Shown piece after piece: positions 1 through 8,034 of a DNA stretch of 64,000 bases (positions within the stretch are counted from its first letter, which is position 1; each line of letters opens with the position of its first letter). The notes beneath the pieces are model-generated. The model did no database searches, had not been told where the DNA came from, and saw only the letters and a program-made list of their open reading frames with translations. A program made the translations under genes and the position numbers. Source of the stretch: Peptacetobacter sp900539645 (GTDB taxonomy: Bacteria; Bacillota; Clostridia; Peptostreptococcales; Peptostreptococcaceae); assembly GCF_047807365.1 (NCBI RefSeq), contig NZ_JBLOUI010000004.1, positions 1 to 64,000 of the forward strand, written 5' to 3'.

Positions 1-275
<275 letters not shown>

Positions 276-464
276 AAATTCTTCGAATTTTATATCGCCA
301 ACAAATTTTTCGCTAATGCTCAAAATTCCGTTGCTCAAAATAAAATCAGTTTGTTATATCCGCTCAGATGTTATCTCAAAATATCTGGCATGGTTTGTAT
401 GGCGTTCGAACTGTTCGTTCGAACTAAATATATCTGCTGTTCAGTTTTCAAAGTTCATCTAAAG

Positions 465-541
465 TGGTGGACCATCAGGGACTCGAACCCCAGACCTACC
501 GGTTATGAGCCGGGCGCTCTAACCAACTGAGCTAATGGTCC
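465..541 (-). tRNA. tRNA with CAT anticodon (tRNA-Ile2 or tRNA-Met)
   Basis: A 77-nt cloverleaf with encoded CCA: acceptor GGACCAT/ATGGTCC, D arm TAGCTCAG, anticodon loop CTCATAA and T arm GGTTCGAGTCC. The CAT anticodon is shared by elongator Met, initiator Met and lysidine-modified Ile2. The GGACC acceptor resembles Bacillus tRNA-Ile2 more than elongator Met, so I lean towards Ile2. It sits in the leader between 5S/tRNA-Leu and 16S. Confidence 0.9.
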
Positions 542-556
542 ACTATATATTGAATA

Positions 557-646
557 TGGTGCCGAAGACCGGAATCGAACCGGTACGGGAGGATAAGTCC
601 CGCAGGATTTTAAGTCCTGTGCGTCTGCCAGTTCCGCCACTTCGGC
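557..646 (-). tRNA. tRNA-Leu (TAA anticodon)
   Basis: A 90-nt class II tRNA with encoded CCA, acceptor GCCGAAG, anticodon loop CTTAAAA (anticodon TAA), a long variable arm and T arm GGTTCGATTCC. It lies 15 nt upstream of the CAT tRNA and directly after 5S, in the same transcript. Confidence 0.95.
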
Positions 647-654
647 ACATATAC

Positions 655-769
<115 letters not shown>

Positions 770-812
770 TATTTTTCAGTTGTTACAACGACTTATCGCC
801 GTTGCAAGTATT

Positions 813-841
813 ATATTACCATCTTCTCTATTAATCGTCAA
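813..841 (-). promoter_or_regulatory. rRNA operon promoter with UP-like element
   Basis: On the minus strand TTGACG (836-841), 17 bp, TAATAT (813-818). Just upstream of the -35 (842-875) are phased A and T runs, as in rRNA UP elements. The start would fall about 35-40 nt before 5S, so 5S, both tRNAs and 16S would be read from here. Confidence 0.75.
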
Positions 842-920
842 TACTTTTTTAAAACTTTTTTCAAATTTTTTAAAAGCTTATTTTACGATAATCTCGAACT
901 GATGAAATATATTCTATAAT

Positions 921-959
921 AAAAAAGGACCAATGTAAAGTATTAATTTTAATTGGTCC
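921..959 (-). terminator. Terminator of the AhpD-like gene
   Basis: Perfect 8-bp stem GGACCAAT/ATTGGTCC (927-934 and 952-959) with a T-run at the minus-strand 3' side, 38 nt after the stop codon. Confidence 0.85.
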
Positions 960-996
960 ATATTTTTATATAATAAATCTATTAATCATTTTAAAA

Positions 997-1347
997 TTAT
1001 TTATAATCTTTTTCAAATTCATTAACAGCATCCATTAATGTAGTTGCCACATATGCTGAAGCAGGTCCACCACCAAATGCTATAGCTACACCAGCTGCTT
1101 CTAATATTTCTTCTTTTGTACAACCAGCTTTAAATGCATTATTTACATGTCCTACTATACAGTATTCGCATCTACTGAAAGCTGCTATACCTACTGCTAT
1201 AAGTTCTTTAGTTTTTAAATCTACAGCTCCATCTGATAAAACTGCTCCTGCAAACTGTCCAAATCCCTGTGCTATTTCTGGTTTATTTGCAGCGAAATCT
1301 GCCATACCTTTTGCTGTTGCTTCTGCCATTGCTCTTACATCTTTCAT
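997..1347 (-). CDS. Carboxymuconolactone decarboxylase / AhpD-like protein
   Basis: A 116-residue single-domain protein of the CMD/AhpD alkylhydroperoxidase fold. The redox motif CEYCIVGH gives Cys60, Cys63 and His67 in the C-x2-C-x3-H arrangement of AhpD, followed by the AxxAGxTxEEI helix. Members are small thiol peroxidase or peroxidase-reductant proteins in the cytoplasm; the actual substrate is unknown. The start is preceded by a GGGGG ribosome site. It has its own promoter and terminator, so it is monocistronic. A decarboxylase role is unlikely given the thiol pair. Confidence 0.88.
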   Translation of the reverse strand: MKDVRAMAEATAKGMADFAANKPEIAQGFGQFAGAVLSDGAVDLKTKELIAVGIAAFSRCEYCIVGHVNNAFKAGCTKEEILEAAGVAIAFGGGPASAYVATTLMDAVNEFEKDYK

Positions 1348-1438
1348 AGTTAGAACCCCCTAAAAATTATAATCTCTATCTATGAAATTACCACTTGAAA
1401 ACCTTATTTTCAATACTTTAACCAAAGTATAGTTTTAA

Positions 1439-1467
1439 ATTATAATACTTCTTTCATATATAGACAA
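1439..1467 (-). promoter_or_regulatory. Promoter of the AhpD-like gene
   Basis: TTGTCT (1462-1467), 17 bp, TATAAT (1439-1444) on the minus strand, giving a leader of about 85 nt. Confidence 0.6.
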
Positions 1468-1502
1468 AAACTTTTATTCTTTTATTAAATTAATATTTGA
1501 AC

Positions 1503-1540
1503 AAAAAAATAAAAAGTGCTACTCAAAAATTGAATAGCAC
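1503..1540 (-). terminator. Terminator of the rsbV-rsbW-sigB operon
   Basis: Stem GTGCTATTC/GAGTAGCAC (1516-1524 with 1532-1540, one G-T pair) followed on the minus strand by TTTTTATTTTTTT. Confidence 0.85.
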
Positions 1541-1551
1541 ATGCAAAATTT

Positions 1552-2319
1552 CTATATTTTTTCGTATTCTTTTCTTAATTTTTCTACTACCTTTTTTTCT
1601 AATCTCGATACTGTCATCTGTGAGATATTAAGTTCTGTTGCTATAACAGACTGAGTCTTATTATGGAGGAACCTATCTTCTAAAATCTTAACCTCTAACT
1701 CATTTAAATTCTGCATAAATCTATTGAGAAAATCTTTTTGCTCTATATTGCCAAAATCTTTTTCTTCAACGCCAACTCTATCAGAAAGAGTAAAATCGTC
1801 TTCAGAATCATCTCCACCTGAAGCATCAAGTGATACAGGCTGATAACTATATGAAGCCTCCATAGCCTCAAGAACATCTTCTTCTCTGCATCCTATATAC
1901 TCAGCTATATCCTTAACTGAAGGATGTCTTTTCTTTTCCTGCTCGATTGCTATCTTAGCATTACTTATTTTCTTACTAAGCTCTTGAATTCTTCTAGGAA
2001 CTCTCATAGTCCATACTTTATCTCTAAAATACTTTTTAATCTCCCCTATAATAGTCGGAGTTGCAAAACTAGAAAATTCAAATCCCTTGCTAATATCGTA
2101 TCTATCTATTGCATAAATAAGCGCTAAAGAAGCTACCTGATAGATATCTTCGTAATCTACACCCTTATTTATATATTTTTTAGCAAGTATTCTAGCTAGA
2201 TAAAGATGTCTTTCTATAAGAATATTTCTTATATCGATATCCTTGTTATCGCTGTACAGTCTAAAAAGCTCTTTTGTATCCATGTCCAGGTAGTTTGCAG
2301 CTCCTGCTACACTTTTCAT
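1552..2319 (-). CDS. sigB: RNA polymerase sigma factor SigB (SigB/SigF family)
   Basis: A 255-residue group 3 sigma factor. Region 2 spans about residues 40-105 (YINKGVDYEDIYQVASLAL; the -10 reading helix ATPTIIGEIKKYFRDK), region 3 about 110-175, region 4 about 195-250 with the helix-turn-helix NKTQSVIATELNISQMTVSR. The start shares one base with the rsbW stop (TAATG), indicating translational coupling. The rsbV-rsbW-sigB order plus YtxH and DUF948 upstream matches a partner-switch general stress operon rather than the sporulation SpoIIAA-AB-SigF set. It directs transcription when freed from RsbW. Confidence 0.92.
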   Translation of the reverse strand: MKSVAGAANYLDMDTKELFRLYSDNKDIDIRNILIERHLYLARILAKKYINKGVDYEDIYQVASLALIYAIDRYDISKGFEFSSFATPTIIGEIKKYFRDKVWTMRVPRRIQELSKKISNAKIAIEQEKKRHPSVKDIAEYIGCREEDVLEAMEASYSYQPVSLDASGGDDSEDDFTLSDRVGVEEKDFGNIEQKDFLNRFMQNLNELEVKILEDRFLHNKTQSVIATELNISQMTVSRLEKKVVEKLRKEYEKI

Positions 2320-2726
2320 TAAATATCAGCTCCTAAATATTTAGTCATTCTAATAACTGTACCTTCATTTTCTATTGATTCTATACTTACCTCGTCCATT
2401 AATGTCTTTATAATAAATAAACCTAAACCACTTTCCTTAGGCATATCTAAATCAGGCTCTTTTATAGCCTCAACATCACAACCTCTTCCGTTGTCTTTTA
2501 TCTCTATACAAATTCCAGATTCAAACATCTTAAATGTTATAAAAAACTTATCATCGTCACTGTGCTTTATAGCATTAGTACATGCCTCAGAAACAGCAAC
2601 CTTCATATCTTCTATATCATCTATAGAAAAACCAATTTTATTGGCAATGCCTGAAGTAGTAAGCCTTATAATGCTTACATATTCTGGATTCGAACTTATC
2701 TCCATTTTTATAGTTTCATAAGTCAA
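2319..2726 (-). CDS. rsbW: Anti-sigma factor, serine-protein kinase RsbW
   Basis: A 135-residue GHKL/HATPase_c kinase. Visible ATP-binding boxes are N-box EACTNAIKH (residues 47-55), G1 DNGRGCD (78-84) and G2 ESGLGLFI (97-104). It binds and holds SigB and phosphorylates RsbV, switching partners when unphosphorylated RsbV accumulates. It lies 3 nt after rsbV and overlaps sigB by one base. No upstream phosphatase gene (RsbU/RsbP type) is in the window, so the signal input must be encoded elsewhere. Confidence 0.92.
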   Translation of the reverse strand: MTYETIKMEISSNPEYVSIIRLTTSGIANKIGFSIDDIEDMKVAVSEACTNAIKHSDDDKFFITFKMFESGICIEIKDNGRGCDVEAIKEPDLDMPKESGLGLFIIKTLMDEVSIESIENEGTVIRMTKYLGADI

Positions 2727-2729
2727 TTT

Positions 2730-3047
2730 TTATCCCTCCATGTTAAATATTTTATCAAGCCCCGTAATTTCTAATATCTTTCTTACGTTACTTTTAGGAT
2801 TACTAAGGTATATACCCTTACCATTGACTTTCAATCTTTTTAGCACGCCTACCATTACTCCTAATCCTGTTGAATCAATGTACTCCAATTTATCTAAGTC
2901 TATTTTTATATTCTGAGAATTTTCATCGACAAGATCATTAAGAGATTTTTTAAAAACTTCTGCACTAGAAACATCAAGTTCTCCAATAAGAGCAACATTC
3001 CACACATTCTCTTCTAAATTAAAAGATGATTCTATTTTTATCGACAT
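2730..3047 (-). CDS. rsbV: Anti-sigma factor antagonist RsbV
   Basis: A 105-residue STAS-domain protein. The phosphorylation site is Ser59 in YIDSTGLGVM, the signature of SpoIIAA/RsbV antagonists. In the dephosphorylated form it binds RsbW and releases SigB. A clear GGAGGTG site precedes the ATG. A -10-like TATAAT lies at 3067-3072 just upstream, so the three genes can be transcribed on their own as well as from the YtxH promoter. Confidence 0.93.
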   Translation of the reverse strand: MSIKIESSFNLEENVWNVALIGELDVSSAEVFKKSLNDLVDENSQNIKIDLDKLEYIDSTGLGVMVGVLKRLKVNGKGIYLSNPKSNVRKILEITGLDKIFNMEG

Positions 3048-3066
3048 ATCACACCTCCAAATTAAA

Positions 3067-3072
3067 ATTATA
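3067..3072 (-). promoter_or_regulatory. Possible rsbV promoter (-10 only)
   Basis: TATAAT preceded by GGGA in the 50-nt gap upstream of rsbV. GGGATA is reminiscent of SigB-type -10 elements, so autoregulation is possible, but no convincing -35 is visible. Confidence 0.3.
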
Positions 3073-3097
3073 TCCCTTTAAAAATATATTTAATTTT

Positions 3098-3406
3098 TTA
3101 TTTATCTTTTTTCTTTTTATTTTTTCTTTTTTTCTTTATAAATCCAAATATATTTATATAACTTCCTATACTAGTAACAGTCTCAACTAAACTGTCTACA
3201 CTATCTGTTATAGATGCAACATTTTTTACAATTGTATTTATATCTTTTTCATTTTCATCGACTATTCTTGTCGCTCTACTAACAAGTCCATTTGCATTAT
3301 CTATAGTTTTAGATGCACTGTTTAAAGTCTTTGCTAAATACACAGCAATTATAACCGCAGAAACACCTAGTAAAACTCCACATACCTGCCATCCAATTGC
3401 ATTCAT
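3098..3406 (-). CDS. DUF948 (YtxG-like) membrane protein
   Basis: A 102-residue protein with one N-terminal membrane segment (VCGVLLGVSAVIIAVYLA, about residues 8-25) followed by a helical stretch with repeated small and acidic residues and a lysine-rich C-terminus, the pattern of DUF948 proteins. It starts one base after the YtxH stop. In Bacillus the equivalent ytxG-ytxH pair belongs to the SigB general stress regulon; here it lies directly upstream of rsbV-rsbW-sigB. Molecular function is unknown. Confidence 0.75.
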   Translation of the reverse strand: MNAIGWQVCGVLLGVSAVIIAVYLAKTLNSASKTIDNANGLVSRATRIVDENEKDINTIVKNVASITDSVDSLVETVTSIGSYINIFGFIKKKRKNKKKKDK

Positions 3407-3407
3407 A

Positions 3408-3752
3408 TTAAAGCTCCTCTTCTTCTTTATCTGTATCTAAAACGATATCGTCATCCATATCGTCTTCAACTTCTTTAAATGTTCTACTTATCACTATATC
3501 TTCATCATCTAAATCCACGTCTTCATATCCATCTTCATCTACTTCAAATAAAGTTTCTGAAAAAGTACTCAATCTATTCTTCACAGAATCGAAAGTGTTC
3601 TTAACTGTTTCTTCTGGATTTTCTTTTATATCTTCAAATTTTTCTTTTGCGTCCTTTCTAAGCTCAGATCCTTTTTTAGGCGCTAAAAATAGTCCTGCTA
3701 CAAAACCTACTATAGCACCAAATATCATTAATCCACCTTTTTTGCCGCTCAT
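3408..3752 (-). CDS. YtxH domain-containing protein
   Basis: A 114-residue protein with an N-terminal glycine-rich membrane segment (MIFGAIVGFVAGLFLAPKKG, about residues 9-28) typical of YtxH, an amphipathic KDAKEKFEDIKEN helix and a very acidic C-terminal third. It is the first gene of the YtxH-DUF948-rsbV-rsbW-sigB cluster. A TATAAT lies about 40 nt upstream. Members are stress-induced membrane-anchored proteins of unknown biochemical role. Confidence 0.78.
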   Translation of the reverse strand: MSGKKGGLMIFGAIVGFVAGLFLAPKKGSELRKDAKEKFEDIKENPEETVKNTFDSVKNRLSTFSETLFEVDEDGYEDVDLDDEDIVISRTFKEVEDDMDDDIVLDTDKEEEEL

Positions 3753-3950
3753 TGAAAATCAGCTCCTCTCTTTTTTGTATACGATTATTATAACATATAA
3801 AGCTATAACTTCATTATAAAAAACTACTTCTATCGTTAACAAAAAATACTTTTATTCTACACTTTTAAAATCTGATTATTATTTAATCTCATAATAAAAG
3901 GAGACTCCCGTTAAAGGAACCTCCTCTTTATAAACACTACTATTTTGAAC

Positions 3951-4205
3951 TTAACAGTATCTATCCCTAGATGCGTTAAAGTCCTTTTCAATCCAGTCAA
4001 TTTCCAAAATCTCTATTTTCTTTTCTTCTGCAATCTGTCTTATACTCTCAATATCTTCTTCTTCAATCATTAAAGAAATACCGCAGCATTTGCTAAGTTT
4101 TCTAGGCGTCGGAGCTATGACTGCTTTTATTTTTGCATTATTTAGTTCTTTTTTTAACCTCATACCATTTTCATGGTTGTTAAAAAGCACATAATACTGT
4201 TTCAT
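3951..4205 (-). CDS. DUF3343 domain-containing protein
   Basis: An 84-residue DUF3343 protein with the family features: N-terminal YYVLFNNHENGMRLKKEL helix, the TPR motif (APTPRKLSKCCGIS) with a Cys-Cys pair and a C-terminal strand. The family is a putative sulfur/selenium-handling or electron-transfer partner, found with YedF and with 2-hydroxyacyl-CoA dehydratase-like proteins. Here it lies 75 nt downstream of such a dehydratase gene on the same strand. A second copy occurs at 42258. Confidence 0.8.
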   Translation of the reverse strand: MKQYYVLFNNHENGMRLKKELNNAKIKAVIAPTPRKLSKCCGISLMIEEEDIESIRQIAEEKKIEILEIDWIEKDFNASRDRYC

Positions 4206-4280
4206 TTACATCATTTCCTTTGCTCTACAAAGAACATCTCGTTCCTTTTGATAATATACTATTATTCTATCAATAATATA

Positions 4281-5555
4281 TTATTTTTCAAGCATTTCTA
4301 TAAATGCACTTACTCTTGTTCTCATCTGCTGAGCATCACTATCTGTGTAGTCAGTTTCTATTCCAAGAACTGGTATACCTGCTTTTTTAAGTTCTCTTTC
4401 TACTAGGAATCCTTCAACATCGTAAGTACTGCAGAATTTTAAGTTAACATCTATAACACCGTCAACATTGTATTCTTTAGCATATCTTATTATATCGTCT
4501 ATTCTAGCTCTGTTTGGAGTGAAGCATGCACAGTTTATACTCATATATCTATTAGCAAGAGCATCTATCTGTCCATCTAAATCTGTCTGAGTTTCGTCTA
4601 CTAAGTTTTCGAAATATCTAGCACCAGTACACATTTCTTCACATACAACTGCTCCACCGCTAGTTTCTATTATGTTGTGTATTTTCCAGTTTGGTATAGC
4701 TAAAGGAGTACCAGTTAGAAGTATTCTCTTAGTTCCTTCTGGGAATACACTTACACCTTCTTCTACTCTCTTTTCTAATTCGTCGCAAAGTTTGTTAGTC
4801 ATCTGAGTAAAACGAGTTGGATCATCGTAGAATGCTATCTGAGATATTAATAATACGTCTTTACCACTTATTGGTAATTTTTCATTTTTTCTTAATTCAT
4901 ATAGACGTTTAAGAGCTCTTCTCTTATCGTTTATAAGTTTTATGCTTTCTCCTAAGCTTTCTGCTGTTACTTCATTTCCAGTTACTTCCTCAACAACTTT
5001 TTTGAAGTCTTTTATTTCTTCAGCCCAAGCTTTTATATCTTTTTCTCTCTTCATCTGAGGTAAATCCATTACATGAACAGGGACATCTTCAGCTAATATT
5101 TCCCATGCTTTTTTCTTTCCATCGCAAGTAGTTTCTCCAACGTACATATCTGCTATACGGAAGAATGGACATGTTCTATCTAATCTAGCACCTACTGATG
5201 CTTTTATTAATGGACATGTATTAGATGGAAGAACTTTTTCTCCACCTGGTACCCAGAACTGAGAACCACCGCAAAGACCTGTAGCTATTGCTTTAGCTGC
5301 AAATACTATTTCATCTGGAACATAAACGCAGAAAGTACCGAATACTTTTCCACCGTTTTTCTGATGTTCAACTAGTTCTGCTGGTCTAACACCATGTATT
5401 TCAGACACTACGAAATCATAGTAATCCATTGATTCTGGACGGTTTTCCTGAGATAAATAAACATCTCCAAAAGCCTGAGGTAATACTTCACATAATTGGT
5501 CATGAGTTTCAAGATCCATACCTAGATCTTCCCACATTTTATGATAATCTGCCAT
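4281..5555 (-). CDS. 2-hydroxyacyl-CoA dehydratase family (HgdB/YjiM-like) iron-sulfur protein
   Basis: A protein of 424 residues if started at the ATG at 5555, which has AAGGGGG nine bases upstream; an in-frame ATG 24 nt earlier lacks such a site. Conserved cysteines occur in SNTCPLIKAS, LDRTCPFF, CEEMCTGARYFE, INCACFTPNR and NLKFCSTYDVEGF, fitting the dehydratase/benzoyl-CoA reductase D-subunit fold that binds iron-sulfur clusters. It is a lone subunit: there is no HgdA-like partner and no ATP-dependent activator nearby, which suggests a YjiM or double-cubane-cluster type reductase rather than a classic dehydratase. Substrate unknown. Confidence 0.8.
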   Translation of the reverse strand: MADYHKMWEDLGMDLETHDQLCEVLPQAFGDVYLSQENRPESMDYYDFVVSEIHGVRPAELVEHQKNGGKVFGTFCVYVPDEIVFAAKAIATGLCGGSQFWVPGGEKVLPSNTCPLIKASVGARLDRTCPFFRIADMYVGETTCDGKKKAWEILAEDVPVHVMDLPQMKREKDIKAWAEEIKDFKKVVEEVTGNEVTAESLGESIKLINDKRRALKRLYELRKNEKLPISGKDVLLISQIAFYDDPTRFTQMTNKLCDELEKRVEEGVSVFPEGTKRILLTGTPLAIPNWKIHNIIETSGGAVVCEEMCTGARYFENLVDETQTDLDGQIDALANRYMSINCACFTPNRARIDDIIRYAKEYNVDGVIDVNLKFCSTYDVEGFLVERELKKAGIPVLGIETDYTDSDAQQMRTRVSAFIEMLEK

Positions 5556-5850
5556 TTCAAAAATCCCCCTTAAAAACATAATTCTTTAGATATTTACTAA
5601 CTAAATCTATTCAAAATATCTGACATTTTTAATTTAACACATTTCCTTTATGATTTTCAATTGAAGTCGTTGAAAACACTATTGTTTATCGGTATATCTA
5701 TTTATAATGATATAGATTAATCCTATACCAGACTTTTATAGTCTATTTTGGATGTGTTGACTAATTTTTCGATAATATCTATACTATTTTTGTAAACGTT
5801 TTATTGTTGAATAAAATGTTTATACTTATAGTCAAAGGGGGAGAAAAGTT
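5556..5850. promoter_or_regulatory. Divergent intergenic region with cre-like site
   Basis: This 295-bp AT-rich gap separates the dehydratase-like gene (minus) from the S15 peptidase (plus). TTGTAAACGTTTTAT at 5790-5804 matches the catabolite-responsive element consensus WTGNAANCGNWNNCW at all but one fixed position and lies about 50 bp upstream of the peptidase start. CcpA is not in the window, so catabolite control is a guess. Confidence 0.35.
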
Positions 5851-7971
5851 ATGACTAAATATAGTAAAGTTCCAGTATTTGAAAACGGAATGGCTCAGCC
5901 TGTATTTCCTTTCACTGATGGGAAAACAGGAGAAAATTATGATCCAACTACTTCAGAAATAGTAAGATACTGTGTATATGTTGAATCAGATTACGATATG
6001 GATGGAGATGGAAAAAGAGACCTTATAAAAACTCTTATTCAGGTTCCAAGAAGTGCTATTGAAGGAAACTACAAAGCAGCATCTTTATTCGAAGCTCGTC
6101 CATACTGTGCAGGTGTAAACGAAGATGGCTACGACCACATGAAAGAAGTTGCAGAAAAAAAATACAGAAAATTTGACTTTGCAGACCTTAAAAAAGAAGT
6201 ACCTGCTCGTATACCTACAGGTTCTATAAGTGCTATGGATCTTGCATTAAAGTCAAATGCTTCTGATTGGTACTACAAAGACAAAGGAAATAACGACAGC
6301 ATGGTATATGAAAACCTTGAAAACTTCAACTACTACCTTGTTCGTGGTTTCGCAGTAATAATAAGTGCAGGTTTTGGAGCTCTTGGCTCAGATGGATTTA
6401 ACTTTGTTGGCTCTGAATTTGAAAGAGATGCTTTCAAATCTGTTGTTGAATGGCTTCATGGAGATCGTGTTGCTTATGCAGATAGAGAAGGTACAATAGA
6501 AACAAAAGCTGATTGGTCAAATGGAAATGTAGCAATGACAGGTAGATCTTATGCAGGAACTATGCCTTTTGCTGTTGCAACAACAGGTGTTGAAGGTCTT
6601 AAAACAATAGTTCCAGTTGCAGGAATATCTGACTGGTACAGCCAGCAGAATATGCAGGGTTCTCAGCGTTATTGGCCAAAAGAAGTATTAAATAGCTTCC
6701 TTGCTTACTTCTGCTCAAGTAGATACAACGATGAAACATTATCTGAAAAAGAATTAGATGATATAGCTGCATTCCACCATGAGCTTAGTCTTCAGCAGTT
6801 AAGCTGTGGTTCTGACTACAACGAAGAATTCTGGGGTGCTGGAAACTACCGTCTAAACTACGATAAGATAAAATGTACTGCTTTAATAGTTCAGGGATTA
6901 AACGATGAAAATGTTTCTACAAAACAGTTTGAAATGATGTATAAAGCATATAAAAAATCTGGACAAACAGTTAAAACAATAGTTCATCAGGGACCACATA
7001 TAACTCCTACTATGGCAAATAAAAACTACGGTATCCTTATAGATGGAAACTTCTACGATGATATAGTAAATAAATGGATATCTCATTATCTATACGACTT
7101 AGACAACTGTGCAGAAGAAATGCCAGAAGTTTTAGTTCAGACAAACTACGACCAGAATAAATGGGAAGCTTGTGATTCTTGGGAAACTGCATTCTCTATG
7201 AAACTAGAAAGTGCTGAATCTGGTGTATCTGTAATAGATACTGATTGGGAAGCAGCTGGTGTTTGTGCTGAAAACTTTGACGAAGTTATGAGTCTTAAAT
7301 CTTCAAATATGAATAAACGCTTTGTAACAGCTCCTCTTGATGAAGAACTTACTATACAGGGAACTGTTCATCTAAACTTAAAAGCTGCATTAAAAGATGG
7401 GGATATAGAAAATGACTTCAATCCTGAAAACAGAAACGATGCCGATTCTTTAACTATGAAACTTGGCGATTCTAAAGTTACTGGTAGAATGGATGATGTT
7501 AAATTAGTTGCTATGCTATACGATGTATGTGATGAAAAATTTGACAGTATACAGACAGTAGATCCAGAAAGAAATATAATACCTGTTGTAAAAGTTCAGG
7601 AAAATGGTGTAATAAATGGTGGAGATTTACCAGCATTTGACCTTTGTGAATTTGAAACTGTTCATAAAAACTACCGCCCAATAACTCGTGCTTATGCAGA
7701 CCTTTGCAATCCAGAAGCTGGATATGAACCAGAAACTGCTGTAAACAGCATAGAGCTTAAAAAAGGCGAATACCACGAATACAACATATATCTAAATGCA
7801 ACTAGATATACTGTTAAACCTGGACACAGTCTTGCACTTGTTATAACAACAGAAGACCCTGTAAACTGTTTAATACACAAAACTTACTCAGTTGAAATAG
7901 ATAACGCTTCTGTAAATGCAACTGTTCCTGTAACAGCAGAAAGCAGCAACCTAAAAACAACTATAAAATAA
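5851..7971 (+). CDS. S15 family peptidase, Xaa-Pro dipeptidyl-peptidase type
   Basis: A 706-residue alpha/beta hydrolase of peptidase family S15 (PepX/CocE). The expected triad is Ser233 in GRSYAGTM, Asp352 in GLNDENV and His383 in GPHITP; a C-terminal jelly-roll domain covers about residues 470-700. It would release Xaa-Pro dipeptides from proline-rich peptides, useful to an amino-acid-fermenting anaerobe. No signal peptide is visible, so it acts in the cytoplasm. RBS AAAGGGGGAG. It is a single-gene unit ending in a shared bidirectional terminator with gyrA. A second, divergent S15 protein lies at 47614. Confidence 0.88.
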   Translation: MTKYSKVPVFENGMAQPVFPFTDGKTGENYDPTTSEIVRYCVYVESDYDMDGDGKRDLIKTLIQVPRSAIEGNYKAASLFEARPYCAGVNEDGYDHMKEVAEKKYRKFDFADLKKEVPARIPTGSISAMDLALKSNASDWYYKDKGNNDSMVYENLENFNYYLVRGFAVIISAGFGALGSDGFNFVGSEFERDAFKSVVEWLHGDRVAYADREGTIETKADWSNGNVAMTGRSYAGTMPFAVATTGVEGLKTIVPVAGISDWYSQQNMQGSQRYWPKEVLNSFLAYFCSSRYNDETLSEKELDDIAAFHHELSLQQLSCGSDYNEEFWGAGNYRLNYDKIKCTALIVQGLNDENVSTKQFEMMYKAYKKSGQTVKTIVHQGPHITPTMANKNYGILIDGNFYDDIVNKWISHYLYDLDNCAEEMPEVLVQTNYDQNKWEACDSWETAFSMKLESAESGVSVIDTDWEAAGVCAENFDEVMSLKSSNMNKRFVTAPLDEELTIQGTVHLNLKAALKDGDIENDFNPENRNDADSLTMKLGDSKVTGRMDDVKLVAMLYDVCDEKFDSIQTVDPERNIIPVVKVQENGVINGGDLPAFDLCEFETVHKNYRPITRAYADLCNPEAGYEPETAVNSIELKKGEYHEYNIYLNATRYTVKPGHSLALVITTEDPVNCLIHKTYSVEIDNASVNATVPVTAESSNLKTTIK

Positions 7972-7989
7972 TATATTAAACACATAATA

Positions 7990-8033
7990 AAAAGGGTTAT
8001 GCTCGATTAAAAGCATAACCCTTTAACTTTTTA
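7990..8033. terminator. Bidirectional terminator between the S15 peptidase and gyrA
   Basis: Perfect 9-bp stem GGGTTATGC/GCATAACCC (7994-8002 and 8013-8021) extended by A-T pairs, with T-rich tracts on both sides. It serves the convergent peptidase and gyrA genes. Confidence 0.9.
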
Positions 8034-8034
8034 T

